From the NCBI GenBank assembly GCA_905182985.1, contig CAJJDN010000076.1, positions 68,129 to 132,128 on the forward strand: 64,000 nt of DNA, written 5' to 3'. The translations under genes were made by a program, and so were the position numbers. This document shows, piece by piece, positions 26,501 to 38,700 of this stretch (position 1 is the first letter of the stretch; every line of letters begins with the position of its first letter). Origin of the DNA: Paramecium sonneborni. Lineage: Eukaryota > Ciliophora > Oligohymenophorea > Peniculida > Parameciidae. Below the pieces are notes generated by a model that searched no databases, was not told where the DNA came from, and saw only the letters and a program-made list of their open reading frames with translations.

Positions 26501-26945
26501 ATATTATGAAATAATTTTTGATGCACCACCTTTCATGATTTTTGTGTTATCCATATGAATAATAAGAATCGTCCAAAAATTTTGTTTTCTTAATCAAATT
26601 TAAAAACATCAAGATGAAAGTAAATATTTAAATTCTCTTTAGGGTGGTTTCTAATTTATTCTTCCAATGATTGTAAAGTGTTTATAACATTTATTTAGTC
26701 TTTCTATATCATTTAACATTTCGTTTTTGTTATAATCTTGTAACCCAGATATCATTATTATTTTTTACCATGTCTTTTACCTAATCATTATCATCAAGCA
26801 AAGCATAAGTTAGATTAGTTTTTAATTGGTATTTGAAATAATCTTTATCTACCTACATTTTATTGTTTACATAAAATTAGATATTCTCAAGATGTGATTA
26901 TTTAGTTAATAAAACAAGAATCAAACTAGGTCCCTTTTGTAATTT
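23600..26945 (-). pseudogene. Decayed large extracellular protein, REJ-like
   Basis: Read on the minus strand, successive coding-like blocks appear in changing frames: 26945-26720, 25952-25528, 25560-25145, 24870-24385 and 24290-23600. They include NIIWSCEV, LLIPESTLPGDAAIKFQI, IGIDSFSEFTIQT, YQLRILLRKKDLTDFQ and TLILIEVHDNGGSIIELF. Together they resemble the REJ (receptor for egg jelly) modules found in long ciliate surface proteins, followed by a helical segment. At least five frame changes and several TGAs, most with no GTA...AG intron nearby, mean it cannot make a protein. One TGA (about 24421) sits where Trp would fit. The family name is my judgement from motif shape; the pseudogene call is firmer. 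Confidence 0.45.
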
Positions 26946-27853
26946 GTATTTTTATTTTTATTTTCAATACTATTATATTAAGTAATAAATAATTTATTGA
27001 AATTTTTAGCATTAATATAATTTTATTCAACCACATTATTCAAATTATTTTATTTTTTTGAAATTTTAAGTTCTCGAAAATATCGATTAGTAATTCTATT
27101 TTTAAATAATTAGTGAAAAGTATGTCACATTATTATCTTTTCTTTTTTAGATTATAAACAATTCATTTTATTGACTATTATAATCTAGTAAAATTAATAA
27201 AATTAATTAAATTGATGATTATCTTAAAATAAGGCTATAAATAAAATGGAATAAATGGATAAGACTCTTAGATATCATTTATGTACAAATTAACTTTAGA
27301 ATCCAACCATATGTGTTTGTAAAACTAGTATTAATAAATATCTCAAGAAATATTTAATAAATTAAACTTTACTATAATAATTTTATTAAAATTCTACAAT
27401 TATTATATTTTTAAATATAGGAAATATTTAGAGAGGCTTTATGAAATTAAAGAATTTTCATGATATTATAAAGGAATTGAGTATAAGATTAAACTTACGA
27501 AAAAAAATACTAGCTAAACTTAAAATAGATAGACTTGAAAATTCTAAGTCAAATTAAGTATATATTTTTATATTAGCCTCATGTAATATCTAACATTCTA
27601 AGCTAAAGAATATTATAATATAGAGAACCTCTTAGTTAAATTCAAGTAAAATTAACAAACTTCCTGAGATATCTTACATACTATATAGATTGATCTATCA
27701 ATCTAATCAAAATATAAATCTTTTTAAATACTACTCTTATTTTTAAAACATTAATATTTTTAATTTATAGTAGAAAGACTTTATCATTAAAAATAACAAA
27801 GAGTTTCAGTCAAGTCTAAAACAATATTAGATGCATTAATAAATATTAATCAT
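26946..27853. other. A+T-rich spacer
   Basis: No gene that I can support. It holds the 3' side of the helical protein gene at 27854 and the upstream side of the REJ-like pseudogene. Confidence 0.45.
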
Positions 27854-29099
27854 TCATATCAATTCATCGATCAATAAAAGAATTTTGTATGTAAACAATT
27901 CTTCCAATTTATCATCAACATATTGATTTATGATTTTAGGAATAGCTGCAAAAATAAAATCATCAATATGTTAATTATTGGAATGTAACCAATAAGTATT
28001 ATTAAAATATTGAACTTATTAAGATTTTAGGACTGAAGTGATAATCTCTTATTCAAGTGTACCAATTTCTTATTTTGTTATTTCAAATTTAAAATATTCA
28101 TCATATTTTTTTAAAGATTCTGGTATCAATATTTAAACTTTTTATTTAAGAATTTCTTTTATTTTAATTTCTCTTTTTTATAAATTATTCCCTAATTATT
28201 AAGCTTGTATAAAATATTCTAATTTAACTTTGGAGTATGATTCTAAAAGTTTACTTATTATTGGAATTTGTTATTGTAATAGAAAATCAATAACAATTTA
28301 TCCATATTAACTTCCAAATTCAATTAGATTATTTAAATCTGTTTTAACTTTTGAAATAGCTTTTTCTCTCTAAGATCCAATAAAATCATTAATTTTATCA
28401 TCAGTTTCTAATGTTTAGACTGAATTATTTTTTTTGTCATCTTCATATTTATACTATTTTAATGTTTCTTAAATTTGTGCGAATATTTAAAATGTTGATG
28501 ATGAATTTTATTTACATAAATCCATAATTGGTTTTATTGTCGCATTATATAATTCCTCTCTTTTATGAGGATCTGTCCATTTCAAATGAACTCGATTGAA
28601 ACAACGATTAATAATAATTTAAATAATTTCTTTGATTTTGATTGATGCTTTAATTGGAAGTGAACTATCTTTTTTTTCATAAAAAGGACATTAATATCCT
28701 GTGAAATGTATATGATAATACAAGAATTAATAGATTATACTAGGATAACTGTTTTCTTATAATTGTAGCCAAATTCTGTTTAAATCAAGATAATAATGTT
28801 CAATACCTTGAGATTCAATACTTTATACTTTTTTTATTAAATCGAAGATCAAACACAATAATTACCCTAAATGAATTCGAATAAAATCTGATTACTAAAA
28901 TATAATGAATTATATATATTACTATCCAAAATATAAAATCTGATAATCTAATACATTTTATCCGATTCATTTTATAAGTGATTGATTTATACTTATAATC
29001 TAAAATCACTTCTCCAATTTTATCAGTTTCTATGGCTTTTTTGATTTCGTCTTCATTTTCAAAAGAATAAATCTCTTCAGAGTCATTAAGCTAAAACAT
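27854..29099 (-). CDS. Hypothetical helical protein, kinase-like N-terminus possible
   Basis: 405 residues; ATG at 29099, one 28-nt intron (28895-28922, GTA...TAG), TGA at 27856-27854. The frame is clean. Residues 1-80 are acidic, then come LGQLLCLIFDLIKKVQSI and IEHYYLDLNRIW, whose spacing faintly recalls the alpha-E and catalytic-loop region of protein kinases (LLxII...H...DL), but His-Arg-Asp and Asp-Phe-Gly are absent. The rest is charged, mostly alpha-helical, with no signal peptide or membrane segment. If kinase-derived, it is a pseudokinase remnant. No close neighbour: spacers of 0.7 kb or more lie on both sides. Confidence 0.65.
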
Positions 29100-29756
29100 A
29101 TTAAAAAATTTAATTTCTATTAATTAATAATTATTTAGTTATTAGAATAGTATAGAAAATAGCAAACAGCAAATATTGATTTTCTTGAAGTATTTATTTA
29201 ATTTTCTCTTAGAATCATATTAAAACTTAATTTAAAGTATTTTTTTATTAAATACTGATAAAAAAATTTGATTATGAATAAATATTTTGATAATTGTGAG
29301 GAATTGTTGAATTAATATATTAATATAAATAAGATAATATAAATGTTTATTTTATAAAAAATAAAAATTTATTCTTCAAACATTTTGGCTATAAATTTTC
29401 AATATAATGATGTCGCTGATAAAATAACCATAATTTTAGAAAACTAAATAAGTAGAAATTTATTCAAAAAAAATAATTTATTCTCTAATTTGATATATGT
29501 TTTATTTAACTTTATTCAATGTATATATTATGGTTAGAATTTATAGTATATAAATATTTAAAATAACTGTCTAGCAATTTCATTGGTGAAAGCGAAGGCA
29601 AATTTAAAAAATCTGTATTGTGTTATGTAATTTAATAATTTTAAAATAATATATTTTTTCATTCATTCATTTATTTCTAATTTATAGTTTTCAAATTCTA
29701 AATTTTAAATTATGTTTGATTCATTTTAGTTTTTGAAAATTAAATGAGTACTATTT
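29100..29756. other. A+T-rich upstream tract
   Basis: No gene seen. It includes the promoter side of the minus-strand gene starting at 29099. Confidence 0.45.
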
Positions 29757-30218
29757 CAATATGATGAAGGAGATCAAATAGCTTCATAAATACTTGACAA
29801 TAAAAATTATGATAAAATATAATTAAACAGAAATGGAGACAAAATGTACCTATTTTATCTCTTATAATCTAAATTAATAAATGTTAGAATTTATATTGGT
29901 GAAAAATAATATTTCATCAAGATCATAGCCAATATCTAAATAATTATTTATTAAACCAATATATTAATTTTTCCTAATACTATGATAAAAGTATAAAGTC
30001 AATAAAATAAATCTATTTCATTGACTCAATATGTATTTTAATCTATCTCAATATAAGTATAAATAAATCAAATAATCAAAACTTAACAAAAAGAACTGAA
30101 ATATAAATTTATTTATCCTAAATTACATATCATTTTTATATAAAATTCAGTTGTATTTCCCACCTTAATTGTGCATAAAATTCTACTTTAAGACTTTGTC
30201 ATAGTGACTAAAAATTGA
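29757..30218 (+). pseudogene. Possible coding relic
   Basis: A 153-codon TGA-free frame whose first 35 codons look protein-like (YDEGDQIASQILDNKNYD, LNRNGDKMYLFYLL); the rest is low-complexity. A TGA precedes it and no ATG sits at its start, so I read it as a fragment. A second short frame at about 30232-30310 (KKYQFIVVNGHTWRNLERSR) may be similar debris. No family recognised. Confidence 0.25.
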
Positions 30219-31805
30219 GAGGCATTGCAAAAATGAAGAAGTATCAATTTATTGTGGTAAATGGTCACACTTGGAGAAATTTAGAGAGAAGTAGAGGCAT
30301 TTTTTTTTGATTTATTTGAAGAAGAGAATTCGAGTTTGAGGAGAAAACTTTTGAGACAATGATGTACGAGATTAAAAAAATGAAGTCAGCGACAAACCTC
30401 CAGAAAAGCTGAATAGAACTTAAGGAGAATTATGATTTTAAATATCTTAATTCATTTTTAATTTTATTATTCATATTAATAGAAGGATTATATTTTATTT
30501 AAGTGATTTATAAAATAAATTTTGCTTAATTGTTTTCTAATTTATTGAAATTTTGGTTAACATCTATGCATCTCGGCTACTGATAACTTAATAACATATT
30601 TACTTACTGAATTAATTTCTTGAAATTTCAAACATTGTGCAATTATTTATATTAATTATTTTTAATTTCTAAATATATATTGAATGATTTCAAAAACTAT
30701 AAATATAATATTTAATTGAGATTATAACTTCTATTTTTTGTTTGTTTATTAGTTCCTTTTTTATTTTCATTCCAAATATTCCGATAAATAGACTTTTCTC
30801 TTCTAGATTCCTAGTTTTTTGAAGATGATTTTGAAGGACTCAAGTCTTACGATTTTCTTTTTGAATGTAAATAAATTACTAGATGACTGAAGAATGAGAA
30901 ACCTTGAGAAAATCAAGAGTTGACTCATTAAAATAACATAAAAAATATATTAATGAGATTGGTGATGCTAAAATGTTATAAAGAAATAAAAATTATTTTA
31001 AATAAAAAAAGATCCATGAAAATTTTTATCAATGAACTATAATAAAAACATTTAAATTATCTGAATTATTTCTAATATTTTATAGTTGATGATGAGTGTT
31101 GCTTTTTTGAATTTTTATTATTAATAGTATTGCTCTGTTAGGTTAGTGGAATTGAAAGGGAATTAGGAGTATGATGTTAAACTTGTTTTAATTAATTTAA
31201 ATACTTAAAATGATATGAAAAATGAAATAAATATACGAAATACAAAGATTTGTTCAAAAACCTACTTTTTAAAATATCTGAAATGTTATATAATATACAT
31301 CATAGTCATAAAATTTATAATATAGTTATTAACTAATAATTTTTAATTGCAATAAAATTAAATGAAAATAAAAGAATTAAATAATTATAAAATGATTAAT
31401 TACTTATTATAAGCACTGTGTTGAATGGAAATTACATTAAAATTATAATAATTGTGAGGAAAAAAGGATTTTATAAATTTTATGATAATATTATAGTATT
31501 ATAAGATCACAATTAACAATTTAAAAAGTCATTGAATAATTCTTATTATCATTTATAATTAATTAAGAAGTAAATAAAATAAAATTCTCATTACATTTTT
31601 CTAGAGTTAGTAAGACTAATTCAGATTAGGTTTATGACTTTTTATATTAATATTGCTCATATAAAATAATATAAAATTTAAATCAATTTGATTAAATAAA
31701 AAAGTTGTCAGTAAAAATATATTTCATATTAATAATGACTTATTAACCATTATGAATGAATATAAATCGAACAAAAATTGTTTGGATAATTTCATAATTA
31801 AACAT
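30219..31805. other. Gene-poor A+T-rich tract
   Basis: About 1.6 kb with no supported gene. It ends at the glutaredoxin start, so its last 100-200 bases should contain that promoter. Confidence 0.5.
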
Positions 31806-32099
31806 ATGTAGGTTTTAACACCAGCTGATCTAAAATCAGATAAGAAAGTTATTTTATATGGAGCAACACACTGTCCTTATTGCTCCAAGGCAAAAGCCCT
31901 ATTGACAAGTCTTAATGTAGAATTTGAATATAGAGGAACTGATGTGTCAGATTAATTTGAGAAAGAAAGAGCTGCATTAGGAAAACATTTAAATTATGAA
32001 ACTATTCCTATGATTTTTGTTAAAAATTAATTCATAGGTGGAAATTCAGATTTACATGCTCTACATGAAAAAGGAGGTCTATTGCCAATGTTAAATTGA
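31806..32099 (+). CDS. Glutaredoxin (dithiol)
   Basis: 97 residues, single exon, TGA at 32097. After a short N-terminus comes the strand VILYGATHCPYCSKAKALL, with the dithiol active site CPYC; then the cis-proline in ETIPMIFVKNQFIGG and the GG glutathione-binding turn with SDLHAL. All are canonical positions for class I glutaredoxins, which reduce protein or glutathione mixed disulfides with glutathione as electron donor. There is no targeting sequence, so it is probably cytosolic. Length matches the family. It is an isolated gene, with 1.5 kb of gene-poor sequence on either side. Function is secure. Confidence 0.95.
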
Positions 32100-33567
32100 A
32101 AGAATTATTCACATCAATAATAATTTTATCGTTTTTTGATTTTCTATACCTTTTTGGGAAGGAATTTATTTATTTGTTTAATCTTTATTACAAGAAATCT
32201 TGAATTCATTTATATCTTTATTCTTCTCGAAAAGTATGAATTTAATTCAATATTAATCAATTATTAAATTTTATTAATAATTGTAGAAATATATATTTTA
32301 CATTGATATATATGATTATTTAGGCTTGAAAATAATTGAATGAATTTTGATATTATTTTTTAAATTGAATCTGATAATAGATATATATTATATCAATCTC
32401 ACAAAATAAAAATATAATAATTTGAATTAACATCTTTTCTTACACATCCTTTTGTAAATTAACAAAATGAATTATATATATCAATAAGAAGGTATAGAAA
32501 GTGCATAATTTTAAAATAATTTAGATTTAACAGTATCATTTATAGTCTCAATGTAATTATTTGCATTTTCATTTTCATTTTTATGATATAAATACCAAGA
32601 GCGGAAAAAATGAGAACCTTTTTAGATCCACATATATCAAACATAATGGTGCCTTAATTATTTTTAATGAACATTTCCACCATGGTGATTTTAATATTAT
32701 TCACTTTCTTTGATTAAATTTGACATTTTAAATTCTCCTAACAACAAGGGATTAAGTAGACAACCTTTTTTTCTCTTGTTATCATGTTTAAGCTAATAAG
32801 TTTAAATATTCCATTAGATCTTATTATTATTTCTGTGATATTATTCTCCTATTTATTTTTAAAGTTGATCATCTATTAAACTTGGTTTTTCTTAAATTTA
32901 GATTGAATATGAAACTTTAAGTATATATCAGATACTTTTAGAATATCTTAAAAAATTATATAAAGAAAAAATCTAGTTGTTTTTTTTATCTACATTAAAA
33001 TATGTGAGATTATTTAAGGATATTTAAGTCATTAAATAATTGGATTGATATAATTTATTTAAAATGATAAATGTCTGCACCTTATTTTTTTCAATTCTAT
33101 AGAGATTATTTTTTTTGTAATAAATATTTTTAGTTTTAATTAGAATTTGTCATTTTCATAAAAGTCTTTTTTACTAATTATTTATTATCACATTATTAAT
33201 ACTCTATTGTGATTTTTAAGTGTTTGAATGGTATTAAAATATCTTATGAAATTAATTCTATATTAATGAAGCCAACTATTATAGTGTTAAGAATCAATTA
33301 TTTTTCTTAGTAATTGGGTATGTATATTATAAAATCATTTACGATGAAAAGAATAACTGGTACAAACATATTAAAATTAGTTGAAAAAGATTGAAAAATT
33401 ATTCATTATGTTCTTTAATAGATTGTATGTAAATTTAATTATTTTTTAGATTAATATATCTTATTGATGGAATATAGGAAATCTGAAATCGATTAGTTTA
33501 GTAGGATGTAAAAGAATATGGATTAATTAAATTAACGATAAAATAATTAGAGTATTATTTAAAATTA
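32100..33567. other. Gene-poor tract with a possible relic
   Basis: No intact gene. Between 32467 and 32713 two consecutive + strand frames look coding-like (MNYIYQQEGIESAQFQNNL, then YDINTKSGKNENLF) and need one frame change; probably debris. An ATG near 33476 opens a Gln-rich frame that stops at TGA before the katanin start and is not needed for that gene. Confidence 0.35.
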
Positions 33568-35464
33568 ATGAGTAGAAACTTGAAATTAGGTATTAGTTAT
33601 ATAATAAAATGCAGGATAGATAGAGAGTGAATAAAAGACAAAAATAGCTAAGTTTTCAGGAGAGAACAGTCGATTATTTACATTAGTGAATGATGAGAAT
33701 TAGATCTTTATAAATAAGATTGAGTATTCAAAAAGTTTAAGTGAATTGAGTATATAGAATCCATTTAATAAATAATTTGGAATAAGTTAGAATGAGATTT
33801 CATGCATAATATTTTCTTAATCAGAGAATGAAATAGTAAATGGCTGTAACAAAGGTATTTTAACATATTGGGATATATCAACGTAAAAAGGTATATAGAT
33901 AATAATAGATATTAGTTGTATAAAATATAAAAGGTCATTTATGTGGTATAAGTAGTTTGAGTATATTTCCAAATGATAATAATTTATTAGTATCAGGAGG
34001 AATGGATAGTCAAATAAAGATTTGGGATCAAAGATAATAAAATAATGGATTAACATTGCGATCTCATAAATTATCAATAAATAGTTTAATGGTATCAAAG
34101 GATGGTAGATTATTAGCATCAGGTTCAAATGATGGAAGTGTAAAGATTTGGGATATAAATACATTATAATAATTAATATGTTTTAAGGAATCAGAATGGC
34201 CTATAAATTGTGTATAATTTAATCCAGTAGATAAGACAGTTGCAGCATCTTCTGAAGATGGTTGTATAAGATATTGGGATGTTAATAGTTTTAATTTAAT
34301 ATCACAAACAATTCCAGATAAGTAATTCATATATACAATGAAATTTTGTAATGATGGTAGATAATTATATTCAGCACAAAACTTTTCTTTAAAAGCATGG
34401 GATATGGAAAGAGAGGGTTTATTATTGGATTATATAGATAGTTAATGGAAGTGTATATTAGATATAAATGTTTTAGATGATAAGGAGATTATTGGCTTAA
34501 CTACATAGAATTAAACTGGTTTAAGTATTTTTGGTACTAAAATCATTAATATTAATAATGAATAACATTTATATAGAAATTAGAGTGAAAAGGTTCGTGG
34601 ATGTCAAAATAATTAACATTCTTATGAAAGACATAGTGTCAATGTGTTAAAACCTAAAAATACTAGCAATACAATTATTTTAGAAGAATAAGGACCTTAT
34701 TATTAATGCAATAATAATCATAATAAATTTTTACCTACTAGATAAATTGATTAAAGAATCAATCATGAAAGTGTAATTTAAGAAGAAGACATCAAATAAA
34801 GTTGTATGGATTTAATTATTACACATGATGAAGTTAATTTATCTAATTTTGTTATAGATGATGAAAATAAATTAAAATTTAAATAAATGGATTAAATTAA
34901 TGAAATCTAAAAAGATCATAGTAAAGTTATATAAATATTAAATTAAAGAATCAATTATATGAAACCCATTATACATTGGTGGAGTAATAATAATATAAAA
35001 TCAGCTGTAAATGCTATCAATTAATTAAATGAACCTTCCATTTTATTTGATGCTTTAATTATGTGTGCTTAAAGTTCTAAATTTAAATCTATTCCTATGG
35101 AATAATTACCATTATTATTGGAAAAATGTAAAATATTGATAGAATCTAAATATTTATCTCATATTAAAGGTGGTTTACTTTTTTGTTATAAAACTTTCAC
35201 CACCTACAGAGATGTAAAACTTTTTATTCATATTTTCCTTAGGATATTCAAACAATTAAATCTTTTAATCAAATGTCAAAAATTGATTTGAGTAGAGAAG
35301 AAAGAATTGCAAAATATGACAAAATTGTAGAATAATTGAAATTCATAATCTCTATGCACAAATTAACAAAATTAATTGAAAGAAATAAAGTTGAAGTAAG
35401 TGAATTAGCGAAAAAATTATAAATAGAAATGCTAAGTTTACTCAAAAGAATTAATTAATAATGA
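33568..35464 (+). CDS. KATNB1: Katanin p80 (B subunit), WD40 + con80
   Basis: 602 residues in four exons; introns 33590-33623 (34 nt), 33891-33915 (25 nt), 35214-35242 (29 nt), all GTA...TAG. The ATG at 33568 is chosen because splicing then gives a clean N-terminal blade (ENSRLFTLVNDENQIF). Residues about 20-310 are WD40 repeats (GHLCGISSL, GGMDSQIKIWD, SGSNDGSVKIWD, SSEDGCIRYWD). A disordered linker follows, then about 165 residues of con80 (KPIIHWW, INQLNEPSILFDAL, LPLLLEKCKILIESKYLSH, IERNKVEVSELAKKLQ). This subunit targets the p60 AAA ATPase to centrosomes and basal bodies and regulates microtubule severing, important in ciliary cortex assembly. It is convergent with the PHD protein. Confidence 0.92.
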
Positions 35465-35743
35465 ACTATTAATAATAATCTTTATTACATAATCACAATT
35501 ATTTTCTTCAGTAGATTTCTTCTTTCAACTAATAAGTTTCTCTATATAAATTCTTTATATTTTATCAATACTTATTAAGGTAAGTATTTATTCAATGGAT
35601 AAGAGTTAGGAAGGTACTCTAGATTTATAAAATACTCATTTTTGAACATAAAGTAATCATCAGAGTTAGCTTAATTACTTAATTAAGACTATCCAATTAA
35701 AATTTAAATATAAAAATATAATATTAATATTCTATAAAAATAT

Positions 35744-38700
35744 TCATTTAGAGTAAAAGTTATCATTTCTAACATGGCAACCAATCATTTTATGATTCAA
35801 TTCCTAGTATTATAAATCTCCAGTATTTCCCTAATAAAAATTTTTAAATTTTATACTTAATTAATAATTTCGCTAAATTCATCATCTGATGTAAATGATT
35901 CAGATTAGGGCTATACATTATCATTCATCTATTATTATTATTATTTTCCTTGATTTTTTCTACTTTCTTTCCATTTTTTGAATTCTTAGGACTAAAATAC
36001 TTAATTTTAACTATGTACTTATGATAGATTTTTAATAATTTCAATAGAAACTCCACTAAAATTACTGACTAAAATTCCTTATGATTATTGTTTAAGCGTA
36101 ATTATGAAACATAAGTTTGATGTATAATTGTCTAATTACAGATAAATTTCATCCTGTTTATCTTGTTTAAGTAAATGTTATTTTAAAATAATCTCTTCTA
36201 GTTAAAAATTGCTAAAGAACTCTGATTTCAAAATTTATTAATGATGCATCAAATAAACAATTGTATCAAGTTATTTATATTCTAATATTTTATGATTGCT
36301 TAATAAATCTTCACTCATTCTATTTAATGTTTCTAATTCTTGAAGTTTTTCAGGTATGATTTATCCTGATAACACTTACTATCTATATTATTAAGCAATT
36401 ATATCTATTTCTTATAAAATATGTGCTTCATCTTAATAATTTCCAATTTTGAGATCTTAAATAATCTTTGGAAATTTATTATATCTTAACTCAGTTTAAT
36501 GACTAAAATAATCAATAACATATGTTGAACCATCAGGTAATACTAATTTTGATCCTATTTAGCCTATTTTTATCAATTTTTCACCATAAACATATGGAAT
36601 TATCTATTTTATAATAAATGTATTTACTTCTTTTTTATTTAAATATGATTTTAGATTGGATTCTTGTTACTCTTGTTCAGAATCTTTATTTATTTTTGTG
36701 ATCAATTTATATTCTGATAATTCTTTGGAAAAGGAATCTTAGCTTGATGATGATCTACTGTCAAATGATTTATCTTATTAGATTTTTTATTTAGTTTGAA
36801 CTTTACTAATTTATTATAGTTATGCAATTTATTATTTCTATTACTATTCTTTTAATTTTTATATTAATTAATAAGAATCATTAAAAGATTAATTTAATTT
36901 ATCTAATTTCATATTATTCTAAGGTTATTATTTTAATGTAGTAGATTGATTTTAAGATTTTAGTTTTATTTTTTAAGGTTGGAAATTAATATTACTCTTA
37001 ATTAATGGATTTTAATCTGATTATTTAACTTATTTGCATTTATCTTCACATTTTTATAATTTGCCATCTTAATACTTTTAAACTGCTTTAGCTGTAGTTT
37101 CAAGGTTATTTGAAGAAGAGAATAATTATCTAGAATAATTTGGAAACTTTTATAACTCTTTATATGTTGTTATAATTATTTACATAGCTTCTTCATATTC
37201 TATAATAATTAATTAAAATATATACTTTATTTATTTTTTACATGTTCTCCAAATTATTAATTTTCTATTTCTTTGACTCTATCATTCAAATCTTTTCTAT
37301 CTTTAAAATTTGGTATCTATTTCATTATATTTAATAATTCAGTTCTTTTTTCAATTCTTTTTTATTCATATTCATTATCATAATTACATTTCTTAACCTT
37401 TTTAAACTTTTTTTCTTCAACATTACGTTGAGTTTTATCTTTTTCAGAGTATGGAACTATCTTTTTCTTTTGTTTTAGTTTAATTTTATCTAAATATTAA
37501 TTAATATCATCAAATGGTTTCTTAGTTTACATATTTTTAATTTATTCTTATTTATGATAAGTAGAATTATGTTACAATTCCAATAATAATTATGATATAT
37601 CAATTTTTCCATCAATAATAGAATGTCCATTATTTCCATTATTTACAAGATCAATTATTTTATTCATTAATTATTCTAAGTAGATTATTGGTCCTTTTAC
37701 TTTTTCTACTAAAACCTTTTAATTATTTATTAAAGCTGAATCTAATATTTCATATCCTTAATTTAAAAGATTTCTAAAAGAAGAATAACCCAATTTACTT
37801 TATGATTCATCTTTAAACTAACTAATTTATTTAATCCAAATAGCCATTCTTATTCTTTCAAATTACTCACCCCATCTAAGATTAGTTTATAAATCTTAAA
37901 AATCTTTTATAGCTTATTTTGATTACAAATTATTTTCAATTTGTTCTAATTTTTTATTAAACTCTGAGTAATCTTTTAAGAAATTCTCTGCTTCAAGACA
38001 AGTAATGATACAATCATCATTTAATATCTAAATCTTTTTAACCAAATCACTCAACTATTTACCATTATGAAATGTCTTTTATTTTTATAACATCTATTTA
38101 AGACTTTAATAACTAATTCTCAATTATTCATATTAATCCAACCATGTTTATACCAATTATTTATCTTCTTACAAAGGTAGTTCTTCTAACTTTTCCATTA
38201 TATTTTAAACTATTGTTTCCTTAGTCTTTATTTATGAATTTTATATTTCATTTATCTCCTTTTAAACTTATTTACAATCCTAATACTTTATTAATACTTC
38301 CTCTTTATTCTCTATCAATATACTTTAAATCTTCTACATATCTAATACACATTATTCCAATTCCTCAAATGTGTATTCTTAATCATTTATTACTTTATTT
38401 ACTATATTTTAAACATTCTCAGCTATTGTTAATAACTTATTGAATTACTAAAGATACTCTTCAAATTCATTATTAGACTATTCCATTAAATTCATTAAAC
38501 TTGTATATTGTTTTTTTGCCTTCAATAATTCTACTCTTTTTCTTCCCTTTATTATATCCTTAATCTTTGATTAATAAATTTTTATTTTCAACTCATCTAA
38601 CAAAATCTCATCCTAAATAAAAGACTAAGTCAATCTTTAATACAATTGCGTATACATTTATATATCATCGTTTTAACAATTATTGAAATTTTCTTAAATT

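Noticed and set aside
34064..34330. Two overlapping minus-strand ORFs at 33817-34330
   Set aside because: They are antisense shadows of the WD40 region of katanin p80.
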